A stretch of DNA of 5,999 nucleotides from Mycobacterium sp. (lineage in GTDB: Bacteria > Actinomycetota > Actinomycetes > Mycobacteriales > Mycobacteriaceae). Positions 1 through 5,109 of the stretch are shown here, one piece after another. The stretch covers positions 1-5,999 of the forward strand of contig JAGQTR010000195.1 of the NCBI GenBank assembly GCA_020438915.1, written 5' to 3'. The notes beneath the pieces are model-generated. The model was not told the DNA's origin. It saw only the letters and a program-made list of their open reading frames with translations, and did no database searches. Positions within the stretch are counted from its first letter, which is position 1; each line of letters starts with the position of its first letter. The translations under genes and the position numbers were made by a program.

Positions 1-893
<893 letters not shown>

Positions 894-916
894 GGTCTAT
901 ACGGACGCTGCGGAGG

Positions 917-1102
917 CTAGGGCCGCCACTCGTCCTCGTCCGACCAGCCGTCATCTGACGGCGCGTCGCTGCCGTTGAGGCCGTCGTCGTCGGGAGCGTT
1001 CGACAGCTCGCGCTGCAGCCGCTCGAAATCGGTCTGCGGTGAGCTGTACTTCAGCTCACGAGCAACCTTGGTCTGCTTCGCCTTTGCCCGGCCGCGGCCC
1101 AT
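917..1102 (-). CDS. DUF3073 family small protein (Rv0810c-like)
   Basis: A 61-residue protein of the actinobacterial DUF3073 family, whose function is not established. It has the typical two-part layout: a very basic N-terminus beginning MGRGRAKAKQTKVARELKY (residues 1-19) and an acidic C-terminal tail rich in Asp/Glu/Ser (about residues 38-61) ending DEDEWRP. The start is the ATG at 1102. It is preceded by a good Shine-Dalgarno GAGGGGG (1116-1110) with 7-nt spacing, and family members begin MGRGRAK. The frame stays open to an ATG at 1183, but that 27-residue extension has no family resemblance. The basic head and acidic tail suggest nucleic-acid or ribosome association, but that is inference. 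It lies downstream of ygfZ on the same strand with a 133-bp gap that probably holds its own promoter. Confidence 0.9.
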   Translation of the reverse strand: MGRGRAKAKQTKVARELKYSSPQTDFERLQRELSNAPDDDGLNGSDAPSDDGWSDEDEWRP

Positions 1103-1153
1103 GGGGGAACCCCCTCGCGCAATAACGGAGCGGCCCAACGAGCAGGCGGCTCC

Positions 1154-1186
1154 GATCTGAGTGTGTTTATTAGTCCTGTCCACACT
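1154..1186 (-). promoter_or_regulatory. Candidate promoter with inverted repeat upstream of the DUF3073 gene
   Basis: On the minus strand a TGGACA element (1182-1177, 5 of 6 to TTGACA) is followed after 16 nt by the weak -10-like TCAGAT (1160-1155). This would start a transcript near 1148 with a leader of about 45 nt. The same stretch contains perfect inverted-repeat arms AGTGTG (1160-1165) and CACACT (1181-1186) separated by 15 nt. The arms overlap the -10 and -35 candidates, so they could be an operator. A second possible -10, TAAAGT (1189-1184), also lies here. The -10 match is poor and nothing was tested, so this is tentative. Confidence 0.3.
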
Positions 1187-1235
1187 TTAGCGTGCCCGCC
1201 GCCGCGGCGCTGGCAGGCCCTGCTCGTCCGTCGTT

Positions 1236-2321
1236 TCAGCTGGCCCCGCCGCGCAGCCGCTCCACGGCCAGCCGGCCCGCCCCGACTCCGGTATCCGCGG
1301 GCAGTGAGTCGGCGTCGATCACCGCGGCCACCTCGAGCTCACCGCCGCTGACCAACGCGATGTCCGCGGGCACGCCGCGTTTGAGCAGCGCCAGCGCGAT
1401 GGTTCCTTGGTCGACATGGTCGACCACAGTGCCCATCCGGCCGACGGTGCGACCGCCAGAGAGCAGCGGGTCCCCCGGTGCGGGACGGTCACCGTCGACA
1501 TCCAGATGTAGCAGAACCAGCATCCGTGGTGGTTTGCCCAGGTTGTGGACTCGCGCAACCGTCTCCTGGCCCCGGTAGCACCCCTTGTCCAAATGCACCG
1601 CGGGCCCGATCCAGCCGACTTCGTGGGGGATCGTGCGGTCGTCGGTGTCGACGCCGAGGCGGGGACGCCGTTGCCACACCCGGTGGGCTTCGTAGGCCCA
1701 GACACCCGCAGGCCGGACTCCGGCGGCGACCAGGCGGTCACGCCAGCCCGCGCCCTGGGCTCGCGGCGCAACCACGTCGACCTCGACGTCCGGACCCGGT
1801 AACCGCCGCACGAAACCACCCTCTGCCAGGGCTGTCGCGGTTCCCTCGGGCGGCAGTGTGGCCACTCCCAGGACGTCGAGGACAGCTGGGTCGGCCAACT
1901 GGGGGCCCAGCAGCGACAACACGGCCAGATCGGCGGGCTCGACGACGACGTCGGCCCAGAACACCATCCGGCGCAGGTATGCCAGCAGGGGCTCGCCGCG
2001 CCACGGTTCGGTATCGAGAACCGTGACACCGTCCAACTGCGTCTGTAGCCAGTGATCCTCGACACGGCCCTGCCCGTCGAGGCTCAGGTTCTGGGTGACC
2101 GCACCGTCGGGGAGCTCGCTGACATGCTGGGTGGTGAGGCTGTGTAGCCAGGACTTCCGTTCGGCACCGGTCAGCGACAGCACCGCCCGGTGCGAGCGAT
2201 CCACCACGACCGCGGCGTCCGCGGCCGCCCGCTGCTCGCCGAGCGGGTCGCCGTAATGCCAGATGGCGCCGGCATCAGGTCCGGTGGTGGGAGCCGGTAC
2301 CCCGGAAGTGGTCGAAGACAT
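1236..2321 (-). CDS. ygfZ: Folate-binding YgfZ/GcvT-like protein (Rv0811c-like)
   Basis: A 361-residue cytoplasmic protein of the YgfZ branch of the GcvT (aminomethyltransferase) fold. YgfZ proteins bind a folate and help assemble or maintain certain Fe-S enzymes. The diagnostic signature KGCYxGQE is present as KGCYRGQE at residues 246-253, with the family Cys at 248. The N-terminal folate-binding domain includes DRSHRAVLSLTGAERKSWLHSL (from residue 41). The C-terminal barrel follows the signature (LGKPPRMLVLLHLD from residue 261). The start is the ATG at 2321; there is no good Shine-Dalgarno, but TAGAGT lies 6 nt upstream, which fits a leaderless mRNA. The gene diverges from pabC across 51 bp, so a folate-binding protein and a folate-biosynthesis enzyme share one control region. 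The general role comes from E. coli work and the exact mycobacterial clients are unknown. Frame intact and length normal. Confidence 0.9.
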   Translation of the reverse strand: MSSTTSGVPAPTTGPDAGAIWHYGDPLGEQRAAADAAVVVDRSHRAVLSLTGAERKSWLHSLTTQHVSELPDGAVTQNLSLDGQGRVEDHWLQTQLDGVTVLDTEPWRGEPLLAYLRRMVFWADVVVEPADLAVLSLLGPQLADPAVLDVLGVATLPPEGTATALAEGGFVRRLPGPDVEVDVVAPRAQGAGWRDRLVAAGVRPAGVWAYEAHRVWQRRPRLGVDTDDRTIPHEVGWIGPAVHLDKGCYRGQETVARVHNLGKPPRMLVLLHLDVDGDRPAPGDPLLSGGRTVGRMGTVVDHVDQGTIALALLKRGVPADIALVSGGELEVAAVIDADSLPADTGVGAGRLAVERLRGGAS

Positions 2322-2327
2322 AGGTCA

Positions 2328-2333
2328 ACTCTA
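2328..2333 (-). promoter_or_regulatory. -10 element for leaderless ygfZ transcript
   Basis: TAGAGT on the minus strand matches the mycobacterial -10 pattern TANNNT. It is followed by 6 nt (TGACCT) and then the ATG of ygfZ, so the predicted transcription start is at or next to the A of the start codon. No Shine-Dalgarno is present, which agrees with a leaderless mRNA. No clear -35 was found, which is common for mycobacterial sigma-A promoters. Confidence 0.5.
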
Positions 2334-2358
2334 CGGTCGGTGCCCCCGCGGCCCGGGC

Positions 2359-2364
2359 TACGCT
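2359..2364 (+). promoter_or_regulatory. -10 element for leaderless pabC transcript
   Basis: TACGCT fits TANNNT and ends 8 nt before the pabC ATG at 2373, so transcription would begin at or within 2 nt of the start codon. The 8 nt between (GATGCTCC) contain no Shine-Dalgarno. It lies 25 bp from the opposing ygfZ -10, so the two promoters are nearly back to back and polymerases could compete for the site. Confidence 0.45.
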
Positions 2365-2372
2365 GATGCTCC

Positions 2373-3254
2373 ATGTCCGAACGCCGAGGAGTTGTGGTCA
2401 CCCTCGACGGGGAACTGCTCGATCCGCAGGCGCCGCTACTCCACGCCGACGACCTGGCGGCCGTGCGCGGTGACGGAATCTTCGAGACCCTACTGGTGCG
2501 TGCCGGTAAACCGTGTCTGCTGGAAGCGCACCTGGCCCGGCTGGCCCACTCCGCGCACCTGCTCGACCTGCCCACCCCTGACCTGGCGAGGTGGCGTTAC
2601 TGCGTGGCGATAGCCGTGGAACAGTGGCTCGCCGACGGTGGTGACGAGGGGGTCTTGCGGCTGGTGTCCAGCCGGGGCCGCGAATCCGCCACGGACGCCA
2701 CGGGTACCGCATACGCGACGATCGGGGCGGTGCCGGCCAGGGTCGCCGACGTCCGGCGCGATGGGCTCGCTGCGCTGACCCTGGATCGTGGCCTGCGCGC
2801 AGACGGTATCGAGGCAATGCCGTGGCTACTCGCGGGCGCCAAGACGTTGTCGTACGCGGTGAACATGGCCGCGCTTCGGCATGCCGAGCGCCACGGCGCC
2901 GGGGACGTCGTCTTCGTCAGTACCGACGGATACATCCTGGAGGGTCCGCGCTCGACCGTGGTGATCGCCACGTGCGCTCCCGAGGGCGACACCTGTCTGG
3001 TCACACCGCCGCCCTGGTACCCGATTCTGCGCGGAACTACCCAGCAGGCGTTGTTCGAGGTAGCCCGGGACCGGGGTTATGACTGCGATTACCGCGCGCT
3101 GCGGCCCGCGGATCTGGTTGCTGCCCAAGGTGTCTGGCTCGTCTCAAGCATTACGCTGGCTGCCCGGGTGCATACGCTCGACGGTGCGGCGCTCGGCCCG
3201 GCGCCGCTGGCGGCCGACATCGCCAGCCTGATCGACGCCGCGATTCTCAGGTGA
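2373..3254 (+). CDS. pabC: 4-amino-4-deoxychorismate lyase / fold-type IV PLP aminotransferase (Rv0812-like)
   Basis: A 293-residue PLP enzyme of the class IV aminotransferase family (PabC, D-amino-acid and branched-chain aminotransferases). PabC releases p-aminobenzoate and pyruvate from aminodeoxychorismate for folate synthesis. The M. tuberculosis orthologue Rv0812 has been reported as bifunctional, also acting as a D-amino-acid transaminase that feeds peptidoglycan. Visible motifs are RGDGIFETLLVR (residues 32-43), LLEAHLARL (49-57), LAGAKTLSYAVNMAA (153-167) with the expected Schiff-base lysine K157, the cofactor-region EGPRSTV (190-196) and LRGTTQQAL (219-227). The start is the ATG at 2373, with a TACGCT -10-like element 8 nt upstream and no Shine-Dalgarno. 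The frame is intact. A 7-bp hairpin follows the stop by 23 nt. Which of the two activities dominates cannot be told from sequence. Confidence 0.9.
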   Translation: MSERRGVVVTLDGELLDPQAPLLHADDLAAVRGDGIFETLLVRAGKPCLLEAHLARLAHSAHLLDLPTPDLARWRYCVAIAVEQWLADGGDEGVLRLVSSRGRESATDATGTAYATIGAVPARVADVRRDGLAALTLDRGLRADGIEAMPWLLAGAKTLSYAVNMAALRHAERHGAGDVVFVSTDGYILEGPRSTVVIATCAPEGDTCLVTPPPWYPILRGTTQQALFEVARDRGYDCDYRALRPADLVAAQGVWLVSSITLAARVHTLDGAALGPAPLAADIASLIDAAILR

Positions 3255-3274
3255 GCGCTGAGATGTTAAATCGG

Positions 3275-3303
3275 TTGTCGCGCTGACGAAGCGCGAGTAA
3301 GTT
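3275..3303 (+). promoter_or_regulatory. Candidate sigma-A-type promoter for a small RNA/micro-ORF unit
   Basis: TTGTCG (3275-3280, 4 of 6 to TTGACA) and TAAGTT (3298-3303, fits TANNNT) are separated by exactly 17 nt. The predicted transcription start is near 3310, just ahead of the extended Shine-Dalgarno at 3319 and the micro-ORF at 3338. The downstream elements fit a real unit, but the hexamer matches are moderate. Confidence 0.35.
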
Positions 3304-3307
3304 CGCG
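3278..3307 (+). other. Two mutually exclusive hairpins downstream of pabC
   Basis: TCGCGCT (3278-3284) pairs perfectly with AGCGCGA (3290-3296) around a 5-nt loop. The 3' arm can instead pair as CGCGA (3292-3296) with TCGCG (3303-3307) around a 6-nt loop, so only one of the two can form at a time. The first hairpin lies 23 nt after the pabC stop and could act as a weak terminator, but no T-run follows. The element overlaps the candidate promoter at 3275-3303. Confidence 0.4.
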
Positions 3308-3318
3308 GGTACACAGGG

Positions 3319-3331
3319 AAGGAGGTGGTCC
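3319..3331 (+). promoter_or_regulatory. Extended Shine-Dalgarno sequence
   Basis: AAGGAGGTGGTCC can pair over all 13 nt with the 16S rRNA 3' tail (GGAUCACCUCCUU), with 12 Watson-Crick pairs and one G-U pair. This is far longer than any other ribosome-binding site in the window, and most genes here have weak sites or none. It sits outside every recognised gene and precedes the TTG at 3338, with 12 nt from the end of AAGGAGG and 6 nt from the end of the full match. Confidence 0.55.
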
Positions 3332-3337
3332 GAGAAT

Positions 3338-3376
3338 TTGATTGACTTATGGACATGTGAGGTGGCTGCGAGCTAG
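3338..3376 (+). CDS. Candidate 12-aa micro-ORF (leader peptide or small protein)
   Basis: TTG ATT GAC TTA TGG ACA TGT GAG GTG GCT GCG AGC TAG reads (M)IDLWTCEVAAS, 12 residues with one Trp and one Cys. It is supported by the 13-nt extended Shine-Dalgarno just upstream and a plausible promoter ending at 3303. Its stop codon lies in the loop side of a small hairpin (3365-3380), so a terminating ribosome would prevent that hairpin, a geometry typical of leader peptides. No gene follows on the plus strand in this window: everything to the right lies on the minus strand, so the usual leader-peptide target is missing. I do not recognise a family with certainty. A TTG start and this length make the call tentative, and the element could equally be a ribosome-binding or sequestering RNA. 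Confidence 0.4.
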   Translation: MIDLWTCEVAAS

Positions 3377-3380
3377 CAGC
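3365..3380 (+). other. Small hairpin at the micro-ORF stop codon
   Basis: GCTGC (3365-3369) and GCAGC (3376-3380) form a perfect 5-bp stem with a 6-nt loop. The TAG stop (3374-3376) lies at the 3' side of the loop. A second possible stem nearby pairs GGGAT (3384-3388) with ATCCC (3418-3422), suggesting that the RNA is structured over 3365-3425. Confidence 0.35.
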
Positions 3381-3432
3381 GCCGGGATCCGTTGACGCAC
3401 CTGCGCGCGCTGGCGAAATCCCCGCAGTCACC

Positions 3433-3484
3433 CGGCCCCCGAGCCCTTCGGTGTTGTCCAACCGGTACCACGGCTCGGGGGCCG
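3433..3484. terminator. 13-bp perfect inverted repeat, probable bidirectional terminator
   Basis: CGGCCCCCGAGCC (3433-3445) and GGCTCGGGGGCCG (3472-3484) are perfect reverse complements separated by 26 nt; the loop contains a further short pairing, CGGT/ACCG (3449-3452 with 3461-3464). The repeat begins 18 nt after the TAA stop of the minus-strand lipoprotein gene and also ends the plus-strand intergenic unit. It is therefore placed to stop transcription from both sides, separating converging transcripts. Neither strand has a T-run after it, so it would be a non-canonical terminator of the kind often seen in mycobacteria, or a structured RNA element. Confidence 0.5.
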
Positions 3485-3502
3485 CTCCATGTCGCGGGTG
3501 GA

Positions 3503-3835
3503 TTACCGGCCGGTCGGACCGGGCGCCAGTGACGAGCACTCCGCCATGGCCTTCTCCCAGGTCGCGGGGTCGACGCCGGATGGCGGTCCGGTAGTCGGTC
3601 CCGGTGACGCGGGCACCCCGTGCTCACTCAAGCAGTTCGCCAGCGAGCCGTGACCGGTGCTGCCCGGCTCCGCCGCAGTCGTGGTCGGCGTCATCGACGG
3701 CGAAGTAGTGGTGGTGGTCGTCGCCGCGGTGGTTGTCTGCGACGTGGTGGCCTCCGAGGGACGCTCACCCGGCGGTGAACAACCCGCCGTGACGCCCGCC
3801 AGGACCAGTACCGCCACGACCAGACCTCGCCGCAT
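3503..3835 (-). CDS. Small Thr-rich putative lipoprotein with CxxxHGVP-type motif
   Basis: A 110-residue exported protein. It has a lipoprotein-type signal: MRR, then a hydrophobic core (residues 5-15), then TAGC with Cys at 19. Thr at the -3 position is less usual than Leu/Val/Ile, so lipidation is probable rather than certain. A disordered Thr/Ser/Pro/Ala linker (about residues 26-60) follows, with long Thr runs. A short C-terminal domain has two Cys, in LANCLSEHGVP (C68) and MAECSSL (C100). This resembles the CMRxHGVPxFPDP...AC pattern found in many uncharacterised actinobacterial exported proteins, where the Cys pair may form a disulphide. The ATG overlaps the nitrobindin stop by 1 nt (TGATG), so it is likely co-translated with that gene. 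I recall no counterpart between Rv0812 and Rv0813c in M. tuberculosis, so it looks accessory. Function unknown. Confidence 0.75.
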   Translation of the reverse strand: MRRGLVVAVLVLAGVTAGCSPPGERPSEATTSQTTTAATTTTTTSPSMTPTTTAAEPGSTGHGSLANCLSEHGVPASPGPTTGPPSGVDPATWEKAMAECSSLAPGPTGR

Positions 3836-4497
3836 CAGCCGACAAACCTCGACAGGCGGGCGGACAGGTGGGGCACCAGACCGCCGTCGGCATCGACGCG
3901 CTCTTCCACATAGGCGAGATCGCCGCCCTCGACGATGCCGTACAGCCGCTTGGCGCCGCCGACGAGCAGGCCTGACTTGCTGCGGGCGAGCGCATCGGTG
4001 ACCAGTTCCCAGGCGGCCTGGTTGAGCGGCCGGCCGTAGAACAGTTCGACGTAGCCCGCCGAGTGCGCCAGCAGCAACTCGATTGCCTGCGACTCGACTG
4101 GGTCGCTGGGATCGTCGACGAAACGCCAGAATCCGGTTTCACGCAGATGTGGACGGTCGTACCCACCATCGTCGTCCAACCGCCAGGAACGGGCCTCCCA
4201 GTTGAGATAATCGCCGCCGTCGTGCGACACGACGATCTGCTGGCCGAACCGGTAGTCACCGCGGGCATCGTGGCCCTCGCCCTCACCTCGCCAGACACCT
4301 ACCAGGGGCAGTAGCGCCAGCAGGGTGTCATCGAGGTTCGCGCCGTCTCGTAGATTGGCCGTATCGGCGGGCAGTGGGAGATCGCCGAACACCGGAATGT
4401 TGCGCGCAGCAGTGTCTCTGGCTCGCTCGGCAGCGGCGGCCACCGCCTCATCGCCGGATCGCAACCCCGGGTCGCTTCGCTCTCTCTCGGAGCTCAC
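3835..4497 (-). CDS. Nitrobindin-like FABP-fold (DUF1794) protein, Rv0813c-like
   Basis: A 220-residue cytoplasmic protein of the nitrobindin/THAP4-like beta-barrel family (formerly DUF1794). The M. tuberculosis orthologue Rv0813c has a solved fatty-acid-binding-protein-like fold, and related members bind heme and react with NO or peroxynitrite. The barrel begins with the family motif GVWRGEGEG (about residue 67 onward), followed by DYRFGQQIVVSHDGGDYLNWE. It ends PHLSARLSRFVG, whose His aligns by position with the heme-ligating His of nitrobindins. The N-terminal Ala/Arg-rich segment (residues 1-40) precedes NIPVFGDLPLP. I chose the GTG at 4497, because it overlaps the TGA of the upstream 32-aa gene (GTGA, 4 nt) and gives a near-orthologue length; a GTG at 4542 would add 15 unconserved residues. 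It also overlaps the lipoprotein start. Heme or fatty-acid binding is not proven by the sequence. Confidence 0.92.
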   Translation of the reverse strand: MSSERERSDPGLRSGDEAVAAAAERARDTAARNIPVFGDLPLPADTANLRDGANLDDTLLALLPLVGVWRGEGEGHDARGDYRFGQQIVVSHDGGDYLNWEARSWRLDDDGGYDRPHLRETGFWRFVDDPSDPVESQAIELLLAHSAGYVELFYGRPLNQAAWELVTDALARSKSGLLVGGAKRLYGIVEGGDLAYVEERVDADGGLVPHLSARLSRFVG

Positions 4498-4592
4498 GAC
4501 TCGTCGGTGATCAGACGGTACAGCGCATACAGCGCAAACCACGTGATGACCACGACGGCCGCGACGAGCATTATCTCGAAGAACAGGACCAC
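4494..4592 (-). CDS. 32-aa single-pass membrane protein, first gene of the nitrobindin operon
   Basis: The protein from the GTG at 4592 is one hydrophobic helix with the core VLFFEIMLVAAVVVITWFAL (residues 2-21), followed by YALYRLITDES, predicted to lie in the inner membrane with a short charged tail. The upstream frame is open to an ATG at 4682, but that start would run through the end of the DUF732 gene. GTG 4592 is preferred because a TAGACT -10-like element lies 7 nt upstream (leaderless), and the resulting MVLFFEI N-terminus looks like small actinobacterial membrane proteins. GTG 4613 (39 aa) is an alternative. The stop overlaps the nitrobindin GTG by 4 nt, so translation is coupled. 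Function unknown; a membrane partner or anchor for the nitrobindin is only an inference from the coupling. Confidence 0.7.
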   Translation of the reverse strand: MVLFFEIMLVAAVVVITWFALYALYRLITDES

Positions 4593-4599
4593 GGCACGA

Positions 4600-4605
4600 A
4601 GTCTA
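4600..4605 (-). promoter_or_regulatory. -10 element for the leaderless 32-aa protein/nitrobindin operon
   Basis: TAGACT on the minus strand matches TANNNT. Seven nt (TCGTGCC) separate it from the GTG at 4592, so transcription would start at or beside the start codon. It lies in the 40-bp gap after the DUF732 stop and would let the three-gene group be expressed separately from DUF732. No clear -35 was seen. Confidence 0.45.
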
Positions 4606-4632
4606 ACCGTCACGCGACTCAATGAGGCGAGG

Positions 4633-4953
4633 TCAACTGACCTTGTCGCCGTACTCGGGGCAGAATGCACCCGTGGCGGCACCGATGAAGTAGCCGGCTT
4701 GATAATCCGACCACGACGTCACCTCGGTCAGGTCGGCGACCTCCTGCTCGAACGTGGCGCCGTTCTCCCAGTCCTGGCAGACCGCGTAACCGGTTTCGAT
4801 CACCTGCGCTGTTTTGTCCGACGGCCACGTGATGCCGCCATCGGAGATGATGGTGAGAAAGTCACCCTCCGGATCGGCGACGGCCGCGGGTGCGCCCACC
4901 AGAGCGGTGGCTGCGAACGCCGCTGTGGCGGCGGAGGCGATCATGATCTTCAT
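4633..4953 (-). CDS. Secreted DUF732-family protein
   Basis: A 106-residue secreted protein of the mycobacterial DUF732 family, function unknown. It has a Sec-type signal peptide (MK, then a hydrophobic Ala-rich stretch at residues 4-22) with a likely cleavage after AVA (residue 26), leaving a mature protein of about 80 residues starting DPEGDFL. The family pattern is visible: DFLTIISDGGITW near the N-terminus, VIETGYAVCQDWENG with C59, and YQAGYFIGAATGAFCPEYGD with C98. The two Cys presumably form a disulphide outside the cell. The ATG at 4953 has the clearest conventional Shine-Dalgarno of any recognised gene in the window, AGGAGG (4966-4961) with 7-nt spacing. A hairpin precedes it. DUF732 genes occur in many copies across mycobacteria; I recall none at this position in M. 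tuberculosis, so this one looks like a lineage-specific insertion between sseC and the nitrobindin operon. Confidence 0.9.
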   Translation of the reverse strand: MKIMIASAATAAFAATALVGAPAAVADPEGDFLTIISDGGITWPSDKTAQVIETGYAVCQDWENGATFEQEVADLTEVTSWSDYQAGYFIGAATGAFCPEYGDKVS

Positions 4954-4969
4954 CGTCAGTCCTCCTGGT

Positions 4970-4991
4970 CACTGCGCCGGGCCGCGCAGTG
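4970..4991 (-). promoter_or_regulatory. 8-bp hairpin in the DUF732 5' leader
   Basis: CACTGCGC (4970-4977) and GCGCAGTG (4984-4991) are perfect reverse complements around a 6-nt loop. In the DUF732 mRNA the stem ends 3 nt before the AGGAGG ribosome site. It could stabilise the 5' end, set ribosome access, or be an operator in DNA form. It does not include the Shine-Dalgarno itself. Confidence 0.55.
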
Positions 4992-4998
4992 GGGTGGG

Positions 4999-5034
4999 AT
5001 ACCCATGCTGGCGGTGCGGGGACCCTCAATTATC
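4999..5034 (-). promoter_or_regulatory. Candidate promoter elements for the DUF732 gene
   Basis: Two alternatives are visible on the minus strand. GATAAT (5034-5029) is close to TATAAT and would give a leader of about 70 nt containing the hairpin. GGGTAT (5004-4999) resembles the mycobacterial SigF -10 and would start the mRNA about at the first base of the hairpin (4991). The SigF-type -35 (GGTTT) is not convincing, and no TTGACA is seen upstream of GATAAT. The rest of the 4954-5109 gap holds nothing else recognised. Confidence 0.3.
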
Positions 5035-5109
5035 CGTCCACGGCGGCTGACCTCGCAGCGTTTTCACAGCATGATCAGGCGCGACGTTCGGGTGTGCGAC
5101 TCTTGGTCG

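Noticed and set aside
1103..1183. N-terminal extension of the DUF3073 protein to ATG 1183
   Set aside because: Family members start MGRGRAK, and a good Shine-Dalgarno serves the ATG at 1102; the extension also crosses the predicted promoter.
1319..2065. Long minus-strand alternate frame inside ygfZ, and plus-strand frame 1478-2026 opposite it
   Set aside because: Both are shadows of the GC-rich ygfZ coding sequence, rich in Arg/Pro/Ser/Trp, without motifs or start signals.
3461..3484. GGTACCACGG resembling the T-box antiterminator core
   Set aside because: A T-box needs a specifier-bearing stem I upstream and an amino-acid gene downstream on the same strand. Neither is present on either strand, and the bases lie in a long hairpin loop and arm.
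3144..3627. Minus-strand frames of 131 and 84 codons across the pabC end, the intergenic unit and the lipoprotein
   Set aside because: They overlap the intact lipoprotein gene and pabC in other frames, run through the strong inverted repeat, and resemble no protein.
3677..3748. Low-complexity GT-rich tract as a DNA repeat or microsatellite
   Set aside because: It is the codon pattern of the Thr-rich linker of the lipoprotein and has no regular repeat unit.
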